Counted from the stretch's first letter, positions 17,679 through 26,070 are shown. The stretch is 64,000 nt of DNA from DATBGO01 sp963785765 (GCA_963785765.1 CAWAWM010000003.1:682001-746000), one strand, 5' to 3'. Program-made: numbers and translations. Notes: generated by a model not told the origin, from the sequence alone.

Positions 17679-18074
17679 GTTGCTTCCTTCTGCGTGTTTC
17701 CCCATCGCCCGGCCCGGCGCGGGGGCGCTGGCCGGAGGGCTGATGTGGTTGTCGGGGGTGCTGCCCGCACGGCGGCGCGGATTCCGGCGGGGGGCCGGGT
17801 CACGCCGTCCCCGGTGACCGGGGGGTACCGGTGAATGCCGCAGGGTAGGCGGCGGCCCGGGGGTGGCCGAACAAGCACGGAGCGGGCGCGCCACTGGCGG
17901 GGGGACGCCGGCCCCGGATGGGGATCACTGTGTGTAACGTCCCAGGCGTCCCGCTGGCATCCCCTTTCGCAACAGTTATGACCCTAATCACTTACAGTAC
18001 GTAACGGGAATACGCCCCGTAAGGCGACCCGTACGCCGCGCAACCTAGGCTCGGCAGCGAGGCAGGCGCCGGTG
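17679..18074. other. Long leader/regulatory region upstream of the wall protein
   Basis: Nearly 400 bases without a gene. The distal part (17930-18010) is relatively A+T-rich and holds a CRP-like palindrome (17977-17992) and the near-palindrome TTACAGTACGTAA. The proximal 250 bases are G/C-rich and could form a structured mRNA leader. I looked for the c-di-AMP (ydaO) riboswitch often found before such genes and did not find its core on the coding strand. Confidence 0.4.
17977..17992 (-). promoter_or_regulatory. CRP-like binding site
   Basis: TATGA-N6-TCACT matches 8 of the 10 fixed positions of TGTGA-N6-TCACA. Resuscitation-factor and wall-hydrolase genes in actinobacteria are known CRP targets, so the context is suitable, but a chance match is possible. 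Confidence 0.3.
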
Positions 18075-18980
18075 TCACATCGGCAGCTGCCGCCCGGACG
18101 AGATAGCGCGCAGCTTGTCCGGATTGGCCACCAGCTGGATCGCCGTCACCCTGCCGTCCGCCACCACGGCCGTGGCCGCCGCGATGACCTGGCCATGTCC
18201 CATGACGAGCAGGCCGGTGCTCCCGTTGATCGCCACCGTCTGGACAGACAGGTCGCCTGACTCGATGCCCATGTAGGGCCGGTCCGAGATGCCCACCAGG
18301 AACCTGGCCACCTTGGCGGCCCCGATGATCGGGCGCAACGCCGCCTGCGCCTTGCCGCCGCCATCACTGATCATGACGACGTCCGGCGCCAGAACCGCCA
18401 TGAGCTCGTGCAGGTCGCCGCCCATCGCGGCCGCCAGGAACCGCTGGGTGACCTCCCGCTGCTGGCCGCTGTCCACCTCGAATCGCGGCCTGCGGGCCTG
18501 GACATGCTCGCGGGCCCGGTGCGCGAGCTGGCGGACCCCCGCCTCGGAGCGGCCGAGCGTCTCCCCGATCTCCGCGTACCGGAAGCCGAAGACCTCGCGC
18601 AGCAGGAAGACCGCGCGCTCCTCCGGGGTCAGTGACTCCAGCACGACCAACATCGCCACCGACACCGACTCGGCCAGCTCCGTCCGGTCCGCGACGTCAG
18701 GACTGGTCAGCAACGGCTCGGGAAGCCAGGAGCCGATGTAAGACTCACGGCGCGCCTTCGCCAGCCGCAGCCGGTCCAGGGCGGTATTGGTGACGATCCG
18801 CACCAGGTAGGCCTTCGGCTCCGCGACATCGTCGCGCGGTGCCGACGACCACCGGATCCAGGTGTCCTGGACAGCGTCTTCGGCGTCAGCCACCGTCCCG
18901 AGCATCCGGTAGGCCACCGCGAACAGCAGGTCACGGTAGTACTGGAAGATGTCCGCAGCCGGGCCAGGTGATGTCGTCAC
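18075..18980 (-). CDS. ECF41-type RNA polymerase sigma factor
   Basis: 301 residues. Sigma-2 (AVAYRMLGTVADAEDAVQDTWIRW) and sigma-4 (LTPEERAVFLLREVFGFRYAEIGETLGRSEAGVRQLAHRAREHV) are followed by a SnoaL-like C-terminal extension. All three ECF41 signature motifs are present: WLPEP in the linker, DGGGK, and NPDKL near the end. In this family the extension, rather than an anti-sigma factor, controls activity. It overlaps the upstream CMD gene by GTGA, the standard ECF41 arrangement, and a matching promoter lies before that gene. Confidence 0.93.
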   Translation of the reverse strand: MTTSPGPAADIFQYYRDLLFAVAYRMLGTVADAEDAVQDTWIRWSSAPRDDVAEPKAYLVRIVTNTALDRLRLAKARRESYIGSWLPEPLLTSPDVADRTELAESVSVAMLVVLESLTPEERAVFLLREVFGFRYAEIGETLGRSEAGVRQLAHRAREHVQARRPRFEVDSGQQREVTQRFLAAAMGGDLHELMAVLAPDVVMISDGGGKAQAALRPIIGAAKVARFLVGISDRPYMGIESGDLSVQTVAINGSTGLLVMGHGQVIAAATAVVADGRVTAIQLVANPDKLRAISSGRQLPM

Positions 18981-19537
18981 GACCGCGCCGCCTGGATCTC
19001 GCCCCGGTCCGTGCGGCCCTGCGTGGTCGGGCCAAGCGCAGCGCGGATGCGGGACCGCAGGTTTTCCACCGCGATGATGGCGGTGAGCTCAACCAGTTGC
19101 GCCTCGCTGAGGTGCTCCCGAAGGTCGGCGACCAGTTCGCCGGTCACCGCGGGCGGCGTAGCCGTCATCGCCTCGGCGTAGCCGAGAACCAGCCGTTCCA
19201 GCTTGGTGAACAGGTCGCTGTCCCACCAGCCGGGGACGGCACTGATCTCCTCGGCCGGTACCTGATGCGCCGTGGTGGCTTCCCAGAACCCGAAGTCCGG
19301 GCACCATGAGCAGCCGATTTTGCCCGCGGCGGCCATGACGGCCAGGTCCTTCAGCCGCCGGTCGAGCTGCCGCCGCCGGTCGACCTGCATCGCGAAGACG
19401 CCATCGGACCGCCCGACCGGGATGTCGTGCGCCATCGCCGCCACGGGATCAAGCATGGCCTGATACCTGCGCCGGGAGAACCAGCTGGCCAGCCGGCAGC
19501 TCAGCGTCTTGGGCGGGTCCAGCGAAATCCGCGCCAT
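18977..19537 (-). CDS. Carboxymuconolactone decarboxylase (AhpD-like) family protein
   Basis: About 186 residues with the AhpD-type redox motif GCSWCPDFG followed by His (CxxC...H), typical of the CMD proteins encoded beside ECF41 sigma factors. The substrate is unknown; a peroxidase-like or redox role is plausible. The ATG at 19537 is preferred over the in-frame GTG at 19561 because AGGAGG (19547-19552) lies 9 bases upstream of it. It is the likely direct target of the neighbouring sigma factor. Confidence 0.88.
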   Translation of the reverse strand: MARISLDPPKTLSCRLASWFSRRRYQAMLDPVAAMAHDIPVGRSDGVFAMQVDRRRQLDRRLKDLAVMAAAGKIGCSWCPDFGFWEATTAHQVPAEEISAVPGWWDSDLFTKLERLVLGYAEAMTATPPAVTGELVADLREHLSEAQLVELTAIIAVENLRSRIRAALGPTTQGRTDRGEIQAARS

Positions 19538-19576
19538 GAGAGTGCGCCTCCTCTTGGTCACCTTGTCTTCTTCTCA

Positions 19577-19603
19577 GACCCTCGCGGCGGCCAGAACGTG
19601 ACA
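19577..19603 (-). promoter_or_regulatory. ECF41 promoter upstream of the CMD/sigma operon
   Basis: On the minus strand TGTCACG (19597-19603), 16 bases, then GGTC (19577-19580). The published ECF41 consensus is TGTCACA-N16-CGTC, so the -35 differs at one base, the -10 at one base, and the spacing is exact. This implies autoregulation. Confidence 0.65.
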
Positions 19604-19617
19604 GCCGACGGCGCCGG

Positions 19618-19692
19618 GCCGGCACGACCCGGGCCGGCACAACCCGGGCTGGCACCACCCGGACTGGCACGACCCGGACTGGCACTGCCCGG
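19618..19692. repeat. Five tandem copies of a 15-bp unit
   Basis: Units close to GCCGGCACGACCCGG start at 19618, 19633, 19648, 19663 and 19678, differing by one to three bases. They lie between the ECF41 promoter and the start of the DUF1707 gene. Confidence 0.85.
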
Positions 19693-19743
19693 CGGCTGCC
19701 GACCCGGGTACGCTGAGGCTGGAAGCCTGTGCAGGAGTGGCCG

Positions 19744-20211
19744 ATGACGCTAGAGCTCGGACCCGACCCGGCCGCGGGCGGATACGGTCACCTGCGCGCC
19801 TCGAACGCCGACCGGGACCGCGCGGCCGACGTGCTGAAGGCGGCCTTCGCGGAAGGGCGGCTCGACCGGGAGGAGTTCGAGCAGCGGGCGGGGCTGGTCC
19901 AGCAATCGCGGACCTACTCCGAGCTGGCCGCGCTCACCGCGGACCTGCCGGCCGGACCGCTGGGCGCACTGCGGCCCGGCTCGGCGCCGGTCCGCGCCAG
20001 GCCGTCATATCAGCCGCTGAACACGCTGGCCATCGCGTCGCTGGTCTGCGCGTTCATCCCGGGGATCCCGTTTGTCGCCGTTATTGTCGGCCTGATCGCG
20101 CGCAAGCAGATCCGCCAGACCGGCGAGCGGGGCGACGGCATGGCTACGGCCGCGATAGTGATCGGGGCGTTCTTCATGATCGCGGGCTTGCTGTACCTGG
20201 GCGCCCGCTAG
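19744..20211 (+). CDS. DUF1707 / DUF4190 membrane protein
   Basis: 155 residues. An N-terminal DUF1707 segment (LRASNADRDRAADVLKAAFAEGRLDREEFEQR) leads to two membrane helices (LAIASLVCAFIPGIPFVAVIVGLIA and ATAAIVIGAFFMIAGLLYLG) in DUF4190 style. No known activity; DUF1707 occurs at the N-terminus of many small actinobacterial membrane proteins. The ATG at 19744 has AGGAG (19733-19737) at the right distance, with a TACGCT -10-like box at 19709. Confidence 0.85.
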   Translation: MTLELGPDPAAGGYGHLRASNADRDRAADVLKAAFAEGRLDREEFEQRAGLVQQSRTYSELAALTADLPAGPLGALRPGSAPVRARPSYQPLNTLAIASLVCAFIPGIPFVAVIVGLIARKQIRQTGERGDGMATAAIVIGAFFMIAGLLYLGAR

Positions 20212-20301
20212 AGGTGCGGTGCCGGTCGTAGAGGTGTGTGCCGGTCGTAGAGGTGCGGTCGTAGAGGTACCTGCCGGGCGGCCTAACCGGTGCCGGGCGG
20301 C
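20212..20301. repeat. Short direct repeats between genes
   Basis: Three copies of a GGTCGTAGAGGT-type unit (20222-20270) are followed by two copies of GTGCCGGGCGGCCTA (about 20275-20305). The second pair contains the palindrome GGCCTAGGCC and may act in termination for the convergent genes. Confidence 0.55.
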
Positions 20302-21378
20302 CTAGGCCGGCTCGGCCAGCGCCGCGATGACCCCGCGGACATCGGCGGGCGACAGGGCGCAGGTGGCGTCGCCGACGGCCAGTTCGACGCGCTGCACGCC
20401 TGGGTCGCCGGTCGGCATCGCCTTCGGCCAGGTCCAGATGCCTTGCCCCGCGGCGAGCCGCAGCGCGGCAGCGGTGAAACTCTCCTGGGTCGTGGCCAGC
20501 AGCAGGTGCATCATCGGGGCCTGCGGCGGATCGGGCAGCACCCGGACCCCGGCCACGCCGCTGAGATCCGCCGCGATGGCCCGGGCGTGCCCCAGGTAGG
20601 CAGGCATCAGCGGCCGCCGCCTGGCCAGGCAGGTCAGGGCGGAAGCGGCGTTAGGCCACATCCCGAACAGGGTGCCGCCCATCCGGTGCCGCCACTCCCT
20701 CAGCTCGGCGATGATTTCGGCGGGCCCGGCGACGCAGCAGCCAGGCAGCGCGCCGATTCCCTTGTAGAACGAGACGTAGACAGTGTCGAACAGCCCTGCG
20801 ATGTCGGCCTCGGGACGGCCGTACCCGGCCGCCGACTCCCAGATCCGCGCCCCGTCCAGGTGGACCCCGGCGCCCTGGTCGCGTGCCCAGCCTGTTTGCG
20901 CCTGCAGCTCATCCCAGGACGGTTGCTGGCCGCCGAGATCCCGCTGCGGCAGCTCGAGGAGCAGCGCCGCGGCTGGCTCAGCCACGGCATTCAGGTCATC
21001 GAGGCCCAGCAGCCGGTCCCGGTCCCCGGCCGGCCTGCCGGTCAGGTGCTGCAGCCGGGCATAGGCGCCGCCTTCGTGCGTGTCGAGGTGGCACTGGGGA
21101 TGGAAAATGATCGCGGAGCGCTGACGGCGCCCGGCGTGCACCCGCAGCACCGTTTGCTGGGCCATGGTCCCGCTCGGCACGAAGACGGCCGCTGGCTTGC
21201 CGAGCAGGGTGGCGATCTCGGTCTCCAGGACAGCCACGGCGCCGCCGTCGCCGTACCTGTCCACCGCGGTGTCGGGCGGGATGGTGGCCAGCAGGTCAGC
21301 CGCGCGGACCGGCCCGTGCCCGGCCAGGAAGCGGGTACAGCTGTCGCGAAGCGCGGAGATCTCATCATCGGAGGGCAT
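20302..21378 (-). CDS. Threonine aldolase-family PLP enzyme
   Basis: 358 residues of the beta-eliminating lyase/threonine aldolase fold. Key marks are VFVPSGTMAQQ (phosphate binding), HLDGARIWESAAGYG (Asp contacting the PLP ring) and SFYKGIGALPGCCV, where the Lys should bind PLP. It would cleave a beta-hydroxy amino acid to glycine and an aldehyde. The GlxA-type regulator gene ends 5 bp upstream, so the two are probably cotranscribed. Confidence 0.88.
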   Translation of the reverse strand: MPSDDEISALRDSCTRFLAGHGPVRAADLLATIPPDTAVDRYGDGGAVAVLETEIATLLGKPAAVFVPSGTMAQQTVLRVHAGRRQRSAIIFHPQCHLDTHEGGAYARLQHLTGRPAGDRDRLLGLDDLNAVAEPAAALLLELPQRDLGGQQPSWDELQAQTGWARDQGAGVHLDGARIWESAAGYGRPEADIAGLFDTVYVSFYKGIGALPGCCVAGPAEIIAELREWRHRMGGTLFGMWPNAASALTCLARRRPLMPAYLGHARAIAADLSGVAGVRVLPDPPQAPMMHLLLATTQESFTAAALRLAAGQGIWTWPKAMPTGDPGVQRVELAVGDATCALSPADVRGVIAALAEPA

Positions 21379-21382
21379 CCGG

Positions 21383-22291
21383 TCATTTTGCCTGGGCGCG
21401 CAGGCGGCGCAGCATCCGGGCGTCCTCGAAGCCAGCCGCTCGCGCGGCCGCCTGGACCGTCGCGCCGTGACCGATCAGGTGCTCGGCACGTTCGGTGCGC
21501 AGCAGCTGCTGGTACCGCAGCGGCGTCATGCCCGTGGCCTGCCCGAACTGCCTGGTCAGGGTCCGCTGGCTGACTCCGGACGACGCGGCGAGATAGGCCA
21601 GCGGGAGCCGTTCGGTGAACCGTGAGTCGATCAGGTCCTGGACCCGGTGCACGGTGTCGCTGAGGTGGGAACGGTGCCGCAGCATGGCGCTCACCTGCGG
21701 CTCATCACCGTTACGGCGGGCGTAGACCACCATCTCGCGGGCGATCCTGGCCGCCGCGCCCGGCCCGTGCCTGGTGGTGATGAGGTACAGCCCGAGGTCG
21801 ATGCCGCTGGCGATGCCGGCCGACGTCACCACCCGGCCGTCGGCGACGTATAGCACGTCCCGGACGACGGTCGCCTTCGGATAGCGGCGGGCCAGCTCGT
21901 CCTGCACGTCGTGATGGGTGGTGCAGCGCCGCCCGTCAAGCAGGCCGGCCCGGCCAAGCGCGTCGGCTCCCGCGCAGACGCTGGCCACCGTCCCGCCGCG
22001 GGCATGGTGGTCCGACAGCCTGCGGGTAGCTGACTCGCTCAGCGGCCCGGTGCGGGCCAGCGTCGGTGCGCGCCAGCCTGGCACGACGATCAGGTCATCC
22101 CGGCCCAGGTCGGGCCAGTCGAGGGCGGCCCGGATCGTCGCGCCCTGGGCGGTCGCCACCTCGGGCTGTTCGGCCACATAATGCAGCTCGTAGCGGTAAC
22201 CGAGATCGGCCGCCGTGGAGAACACCTGGGCAGGCCCGGCCAGGTCCAGCAGGTGCAGTTGCGGGACGAGCAGGAAAACGAGCCTGGCCAC
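21383..22291 (-). CDS. GlxA-type transcriptional regulator (DJ-1/PfpI plus AraC HTH)
   Basis: 302 residues. The N-terminal class I glutamine-amidotransferase-like domain has VCAGADALG at the position of the nucleophile elbow. The C-terminal AraC domain has two helix-turn-helix units, LAYLAASSGVSQRTLTRQFGQATG and VQAAARAAGFEDARMLRR. It probably senses a small metabolite and controls neighbouring genes, perhaps the aldolase and the isochorismatase-like hydrolase. Confidence 0.9.
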   Translation of the reverse strand: MARLVFLLVPQLHLLDLAGPAQVFSTAADLGYRYELHYVAEQPEVATAQGATIRAALDWPDLGRDDLIVVPGWRAPTLARTGPLSESATRRLSDHHARGGTVASVCAGADALGRAGLLDGRRCTTHHDVQDELARRYPKATVVRDVLYVADGRVVTSAGIASGIDLGLYLITTRHGPGAAARIAREMVVYARRNGDEPQVSAMLRHRSHLSDTVHRVQDLIDSRFTERLPLAYLAASSGVSQRTLTRQFGQATGMTPLRYQQLLRTERAEHLIGHGATVQAAARAAGFEDARMLRRLRAQAK

Positions 22292-22307
22292 GTTCCTCCA
22301 ATCCTGC

Positions 22308-22931
22308 TCAGCGCGCTGCGGCAGGCACGGCGCTTTCGGCTGGCTCGGCCGGCCCGGTGAGCTCGGCGACGGTGCTGATGGTCGCGAAGCGGCCAGCCAG
22401 GGCGTACTCGGTGCGGGTCAGGATGTCGTCGGTGGACAGCGTGCGCGGGTCGGCGAGGATCTCGGCCACCGTGCGGCCGGCCGGAGCGTCCCGATGCTCG
22501 ATGGGCGACGTCGCGGTCGCGTCGATGACGAAGGTGACATCGAAGCCGAGGTCGGAGGCGACCCGGGCGGTCGTCTCACAGCACTGTTCGGTACGGATCC
22601 CGCAGATCACCAGGTCACGGATCCCGCGGATGGTGAGGAGCTGCTGGAGATTTGTCGTGGTGAACGCGTTGTGGGAGGTCTTGGTGATCAGCGGCTCGCC
22701 GGCGGCCTGGATCAGCCCGTCCATGAGCCGAACGTGCCCGCCGGCGGGGTCAAATACGGTGCCGGTGCCCGGCTCGGCGTGCAGGACCCAGACGACGAGG
22801 TCGCCGCTGGAGCGGGCCTGGTCGGCCAGCCGGTTCACCTTGTCCACGATGCCGGGATTGGAGGTGGCGGCCCACCGCGGCTGCTGCCGGAACGACTCCT
22901 GGACGTCGATGGCGATCAATGCTCTGCTCAT
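22308..22931 (-). CDS. Isochorismatase-family cysteine hydrolase
   Basis: 207 residues. The family triad is visible as Asp in ALIAIDVQESF, Lys in LITKTSHNAF and Cys in VICGIRTEQCCETTARVA. The substrate cannot be predicted; nicotinamidase- or carbamoyl-hydrolase-like chemistry is typical. The ATG at 22931 has AGGGTGGA upstream. A much longer frame (to 24470) is a shadow across the MFS gene. It is probably read with the GlxA-type regulator 16 bp downstream. Confidence 0.88.
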   Translation of the reverse strand: MSRALIAIDVQESFRQQPRWAATSNPGIVDKVNRLADQARSSGDLVVWVLHAEPGTGTVFDPAGGHVRLMDGLIQAAGEPLITKTSHNAFTTTNLQQLLTIRGIRDLVICGIRTEQCCETTARVASDLGFDVTFVIDATATSPIEHRDAPAGRTVAEILADPRTLSTDDILTRTEYALAGRFATISTVAELTGPAEPAESAVPAAAR

Positions 22932-23092
22932 GCGTCCACCCTGGCCTGTGCCTGGCCCGATCGGAAGGCACCATCGTGCCCCGAAGCGGACCGATCTGGT
23001 CATGAGCTTCCGGATGCTCGGCCGGTTCGGGAACCGGATACCCGGCCGGCCGCGGCCGACCCTGGCGTAGCCCAGGCCCGGGCGCCGGGCGG

Positions 23093-24460
23093 CTATTGCG
23101 GCCAGCGGGCCAGCCACAGCTCGCGTCGCGCCCCGCAGCAGGCCATGCCCAGGGCCAGCGCCGCGGCCAGGATCAGCATCGCAGTGCTGGCGGGCAGGAA
23201 CTGCAGCAGGAGACCAGCCAGCGCGAAGCCGACCGGCATGCCAAGCGCGAAAAGCGTCATGACGGCGCCGACCACCCGGCCGCGCTCCGCAGCCGGGGCC
23301 TGCCGCAGGATCAGGACGTCGAACAGGACCCTGATGGCCGGGACGCCCAGCATGGAGGCGAACAGCAGCCCAGCCATCCACCAGGGCCCGTTCACCATCG
23401 CGAGCAGGACGAATACCGGCACCTGCAGCGCGCACACGGTGAGGAGCAGCACGCCGGGCCGGAGCCGGTGCAGGGGACGGACCAGCGGCGCCCCGGCCAG
23501 GCCGCCGACTGCCCCGCCCGCCAGCGCGACCCCGATCATCGCCGACGAAACTGACTGATCCCGCAGGATGACCACCGCGATGAGGTCCAGGCCCACCCCG
23601 AAGGTGTTGACCGCGGTGATCAGCAGGGTCGCAGCGCGCAGTACCGGGTCGCCGAGCAGGGTCCGGATTCCGGCCAGCATCCCCGAGCGGGGGTCCGCCC
23701 GGTCGCCGGCCGCCTCGTCCGCCGCCGTTTCCGCGGCCCCCGGGCTGCCCTCCGTTTCCGCCGCCCCCGGCCTGCCCGCCGCCATTTCCTCGGCCCCCGG
23801 CCTGCCCGCCGGCATCCCGCGGTCGGGCCCGATGCGGATCAGCAAAGCGCTGAGGACCGAGAAGAGGAACGAGGCGGCGGTGAAGATGAACGGCGCCGAA
23901 TGCGCGAGCGCCCGGACCGCGTACAGGAACCCGGCCACCGGCGGCCCGGCCAGGGCGGCGCCGTTGATCCGCACCTCGTCCTGGGTGAGGGCGCTGGTCA
24001 GCTGTTCCTTCGGCACGGCTGAGCGGACCAGCAGCATGCGCGCCGTGCTGGTCAACGGCTGGCCGATGCCAAGCAGCAGGGCGGACGCGATCAGCAACGG
24101 GAAACTCAGCCAGCCCATCACGAGCGCGATGACAATGATCACGGTGACCAGCGCCCGGCAGGTTTCCGAGATGATCAGGATCAGGCGCGGACTCCACCGG
24201 TCGGCCAGCTGGCCGGCCGGCAGGCCCGCCAGCAGCACGCCAAGCGCCTGGACCGCCGCGAACAGCCCCGCCCGGCCCGGTGAGCCGGTGACCGCCAGGA
24301 TCGCCAGCGGGTAAGCGACGTCCGCGACGGCGACTCCGAGCGTCGACGCCGCTGATCCGATCCAGATCGTCTGGAACTGCAGGTTGCGACGCAGCGGAAC
24401 GGGGGCGGGCGGCGCACCGGCCGGAGCAAGGTCCGGGGCCGCGCCGAGTGTTTCGATCAT
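23093..24460 (-). CDS. MFS transporter (EntS-like)
   Basis: 455 residues with twelve predicted membrane segments; TLGVAVADVAYPLAILAVTGS and the loop GQLADRWSPRLIL between helices 2 and 3 match the MFS_3/EntS-type exporters. The central cytoplasmic loop has the repeats AAGRPGAAE/GSPGAAET, encoded by ~30-bp imperfect tandem repeats at 23735-23815. It diverges from the winged-helix regulator across an operator-rich region, so it is probably the efflux target of that regulator. Confidence 0.85.
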   Translation of the reverse strand: MIETLGAAPDLAPAGAPPAPVPLRRNLQFQTIWIGSAASTLGVAVADVAYPLAILAVTGSPGRAGLFAAVQALGVLLAGLPAGQLADRWSPRLILIISETCRALVTVIIVIALVMGWLSFPLLIASALLLGIGQPLTSTARMLLVRSAVPKEQLTSALTQDEVRINGAALAGPPVAGFLYAVRALAHSAPFIFTAASFLFSVLSALLIRIGPDRGMPAGRPGAEEMAAGRPGAAETEGSPGAAETAADEAAGDRADPRSGMLAGIRTLLGDPVLRAATLLITAVNTFGVGLDLIAVVILRDQSVSSAMIGVALAGGAVGGLAGAPLVRPLHRLRPGVLLLTVCALQVPVFVLLAMVNGPWWMAGLLFASMLGVPAIRVLFDVLILRQAPAAERGRVVGAVMTLFALGMPVGFALAGLLLQFLPASTAMLILAAALALGMACCGARRELWLARWPQ

Positions 24461-24477
24461 CGGGCCTCACCTCGTCC

Positions 24478-24533
24478 GCATCTAGTCGCCCGCATCTAGA
24501 CGTCCGTACCTGGTCGTCGGCATCTAGCTACGT
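24478..24533. repeat. Four 14-bp direct repeats (GCATCTAG core)
   Basis: GCATCTAG occurs at 24478, 24492 and 24520, with a degenerate copy GTACCTGG at 24506, giving an exact 14-bp period. The array starts 18 bp upstream of the MFS start codon and likely overlaps its promoter. Confidence 0.65.
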
Positions 24534-24542
24534 TCACGCTCT

Positions 24543-24590
24543 CACCATCATTCATGTTCTCATGAATGATGGTGTGTTCATGAATGATGG
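24543..24590. promoter_or_regulatory. Perfect 32-bp palindrome plus third half-site (operator)
   Basis: CACCATCATTCATG (24543-24556), TTCT, and CATGAATGATGGTG (24561-24574) form a perfect inverted repeat with 14-bp arms. A further CATGAATGATGG lies at 24579-24590. It sits between the divergent MFS and winged-helix regulator genes and is the obvious binding site for that regulator. Confidence 0.75.
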
Positions 24591-24621
24591 CATAGTCATG
24601 AAGACCTGGCAAGATGGCTTC

Positions 24622-25302
24622 ATGACCGAGATCCCCGGCCCGGCTCCGCAGCCGCGAGCGATCCGGACGATAGGTGACGCCGAGACGCTGAAGGCACTCG
24701 CCGACCCGCTCCGGTTGGCGCTGCTGATGGCGCTGATGCGCATCGGCCCCGAGGGCTTGCGCATCATGTCAGTGAAGGAACTGGCCGAGGAGCTTGGCGA
24801 GCCGCAGACCAAGCTGTACCGGCATATGAAGCAACTCGAGGCGGCGAACCTGATCAGGGTGGCCGCGAGCCGGATGGTCTCGGGAATCCTCGAGCAGCGC
24901 TATCAGGCCTGCCAGCGGGACCTGCGGTTCGGCCGGGAGCTGATCCGCGAGCCGGGCACCGCCGATGACGCCACCGCCGTGCTCGGCTCGCTATTCGACG
25001 CTTACCGTGACCGCCTGTTCGCCGCCTACCTGACGGAGCAGCTCGCCGCGCCTGGCCAGCCGCCCGGGCCGGCTTACCGCAAGCCCTTGCTCAGCATCGC
25101 TGAACTGCAAGTGCCCGAGGCACGAGCTATCGAACTCCACGACCGGGTGCAGCAGCTGATCGATGAACTCGCGGAGCCGGAACCTGGCGAGGAAGGCAGC
25201 GTGCCGGTCCACGCCCTGATTGCCTTCTTCTGCGCTGCGGAGCCGGAGTCGCCAGCGCGCGGGAATGCCGAGCCTGAGGACTCCCGGCCGGCGGGCAGCT
25301 GA
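24622..25302 (+). CDS. ArsR-like winged-helix transcriptional regulator
   Basis: About 226 residues. The N-terminal winged helix (LKALADPLRLALLMAL ... SVKELAEELGEPQTKLYRHMKQLEAANLIRV) is ArsR-like; the C-terminal half is a helical effector or dimer domain. No metal-binding Cys cluster is visible, so the ligand is probably organic. The start is uncertain: ATGs at 24562, 24598 and 24622 are in frame, and the first two lie in or beside the operator repeats. Likely represses itself and the divergent MFS exporter. Confidence 0.8.
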   Translation: MTEIPGPAPQPRAIRTIGDAETLKALADPLRLALLMALMRIGPEGLRIMSVKELAEELGEPQTKLYRHMKQLEAANLIRVAASRMVSGILEQRYQACQRDLRFGRELIREPGTADDATAVLGSLFDAYRDRLFAAYLTEQLAAPGQPPGPAYRKPLLSIAELQVPEARAIELHDRVQQLIDELAEPEPGEEGSVPVHALIAFFCAAEPESPARGNAEPEDSRPAGS

Positions 25303-25315
25303 TCCGGACCGCAGG

Positions 25316-25696
25316 TCAGGCGTCAGGCTCCGGCACGTAGTGCCGGCTCTGGTCGGCCGGGTCGATCCAGACTCTGGTGATCTTCCCGCTGGACGGGTCG
25401 CGGAACCGCTCCTGAGTTGGCACCCAGCCGGGGCCAGGCGCTACGGCCTGGGCGTGCCTGCGCCGGCCGCCCGCCTTGCGGCCCTTCGGGCCGCCGGATG
25501 GGGCCAGGCCGAGCGGCGGCAGGTCGGCCACCGCCGCGGCGGCCTCGTCGGCGTACTCAGCGGCCAGCACCAGTCCCGCTCGGCGGCTGAACTCATCGAG
25601 GTCATAACGGCCCCGCGCATAGTGCTCGCGGAGCAGGCTCAGGATCCGCTCGCGGTCGGCGTCGGCGGCCAGCGAGCGCGGCGGCTCGGGCGTCAT
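25316..25696 (-). CDS. DUF1707 domain protein
   Basis: 126 residues. The N-terminal DUF1707 segment (LAADADRERILSLLREHYARGRYDLDEFSRR) resembles the one in the 19.7-kb gene, but there are no membrane helices; the C-terminal half is basic and ends in a short segment rich in Asp/Pro (ITRVWIDPADQSRHYVPEPDA). Function unknown. It is convergent with the winged-helix regulator. Confidence 0.75.
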   Translation of the reverse strand: MTPEPPRSLAADADRERILSLLREHYARGRYDLDEFSRRAGLVLAAEYADEAAAAVADLPPLGLAPSGGPKGRKAGGRRRHAQAVAPGPGWVPTQERFRDPSSGKITRVWIDPADQSRHYVPEPDA

Positions 25697-25722
25697 TGCC
25701 GATCCGGTGGCATGACGGCTTG

Positions 25723-26070
25723 CTACGCCGCGGGCCTGGCGACGACCGCGGTGCCGTAGGCCACGATCTCAGTGAGCTGCTGGCCCATCTCGGACGAGTC
25801 GAACCGCATGGCCACTACGGCATTGGCCCCCGCCAGCCGGGCATTCTCGATCATGCGGTCCATCGCGTGCCTGCGGCTGTCCTCCAGCAGCTCGGTGTAC
25901 TGCGTCACCTCGCCCTGCCGCAGGGCCTTGAATCCTGCGCCCATCGTCTTGGCGAATCCCATGCTCCGGACGACCAGGCCGAACACGACGCCGAGGTCGC
26001 GCTCGACCGTCAGGCCCGGTAGCTCAAACGCAGTGGTAACGGGAAAACCGCTTGCCGCAGACTGTGTCAT
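25723..26070 (-). CDS. YbjQ/UPF0145 family protein
   Basis: 115 residues with the family pattern PGLTVERDLGVVFGLVVRS near the N-terminus and ARLAGANAVVAMRFDSSEM near the C-terminus. Members form pentameric rings; the role is unknown. The ATG at 26070 is chosen; an in-frame ATG three codons earlier (26079) directly follows the only G-rich stretch, leaving no room for a ribosome site. Confidence 0.85.
   Translation of the reverse strand: MTQSAASGFPVTTAFELPGLTVERDLGVVFGLVVRSMGFAKTMGAGFKALRQGEVTQYTELLEDSRRHAMDRMIENARLAGANAVVAMRFDSSEMGQQLTEIVAYGTAVVARPAA

Noticed and set aside
17761..17935. Possible c-di-AMP (ydaO) riboswitch, because the plus strand has GGTGAATGCC, GGGTAGGC and GGCCGAAC in a row
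   Set aside because: The likeness is on the strand opposite to the wall-protein gene and no rightward gene follows; the conserved core was not found on the coding strand.
19618..19692. CRISPR-like array
   Set aside because: Units are 15 bp and contiguous with no spacers, and no cas gene is present in the window.
22308..24470. A 720-codon leftward frame covering both the isochorismatase and the MFS gene
   Set aside because: Only the last 207 codons show family motifs; the rest is a shadow of the MFS gene in another frame.
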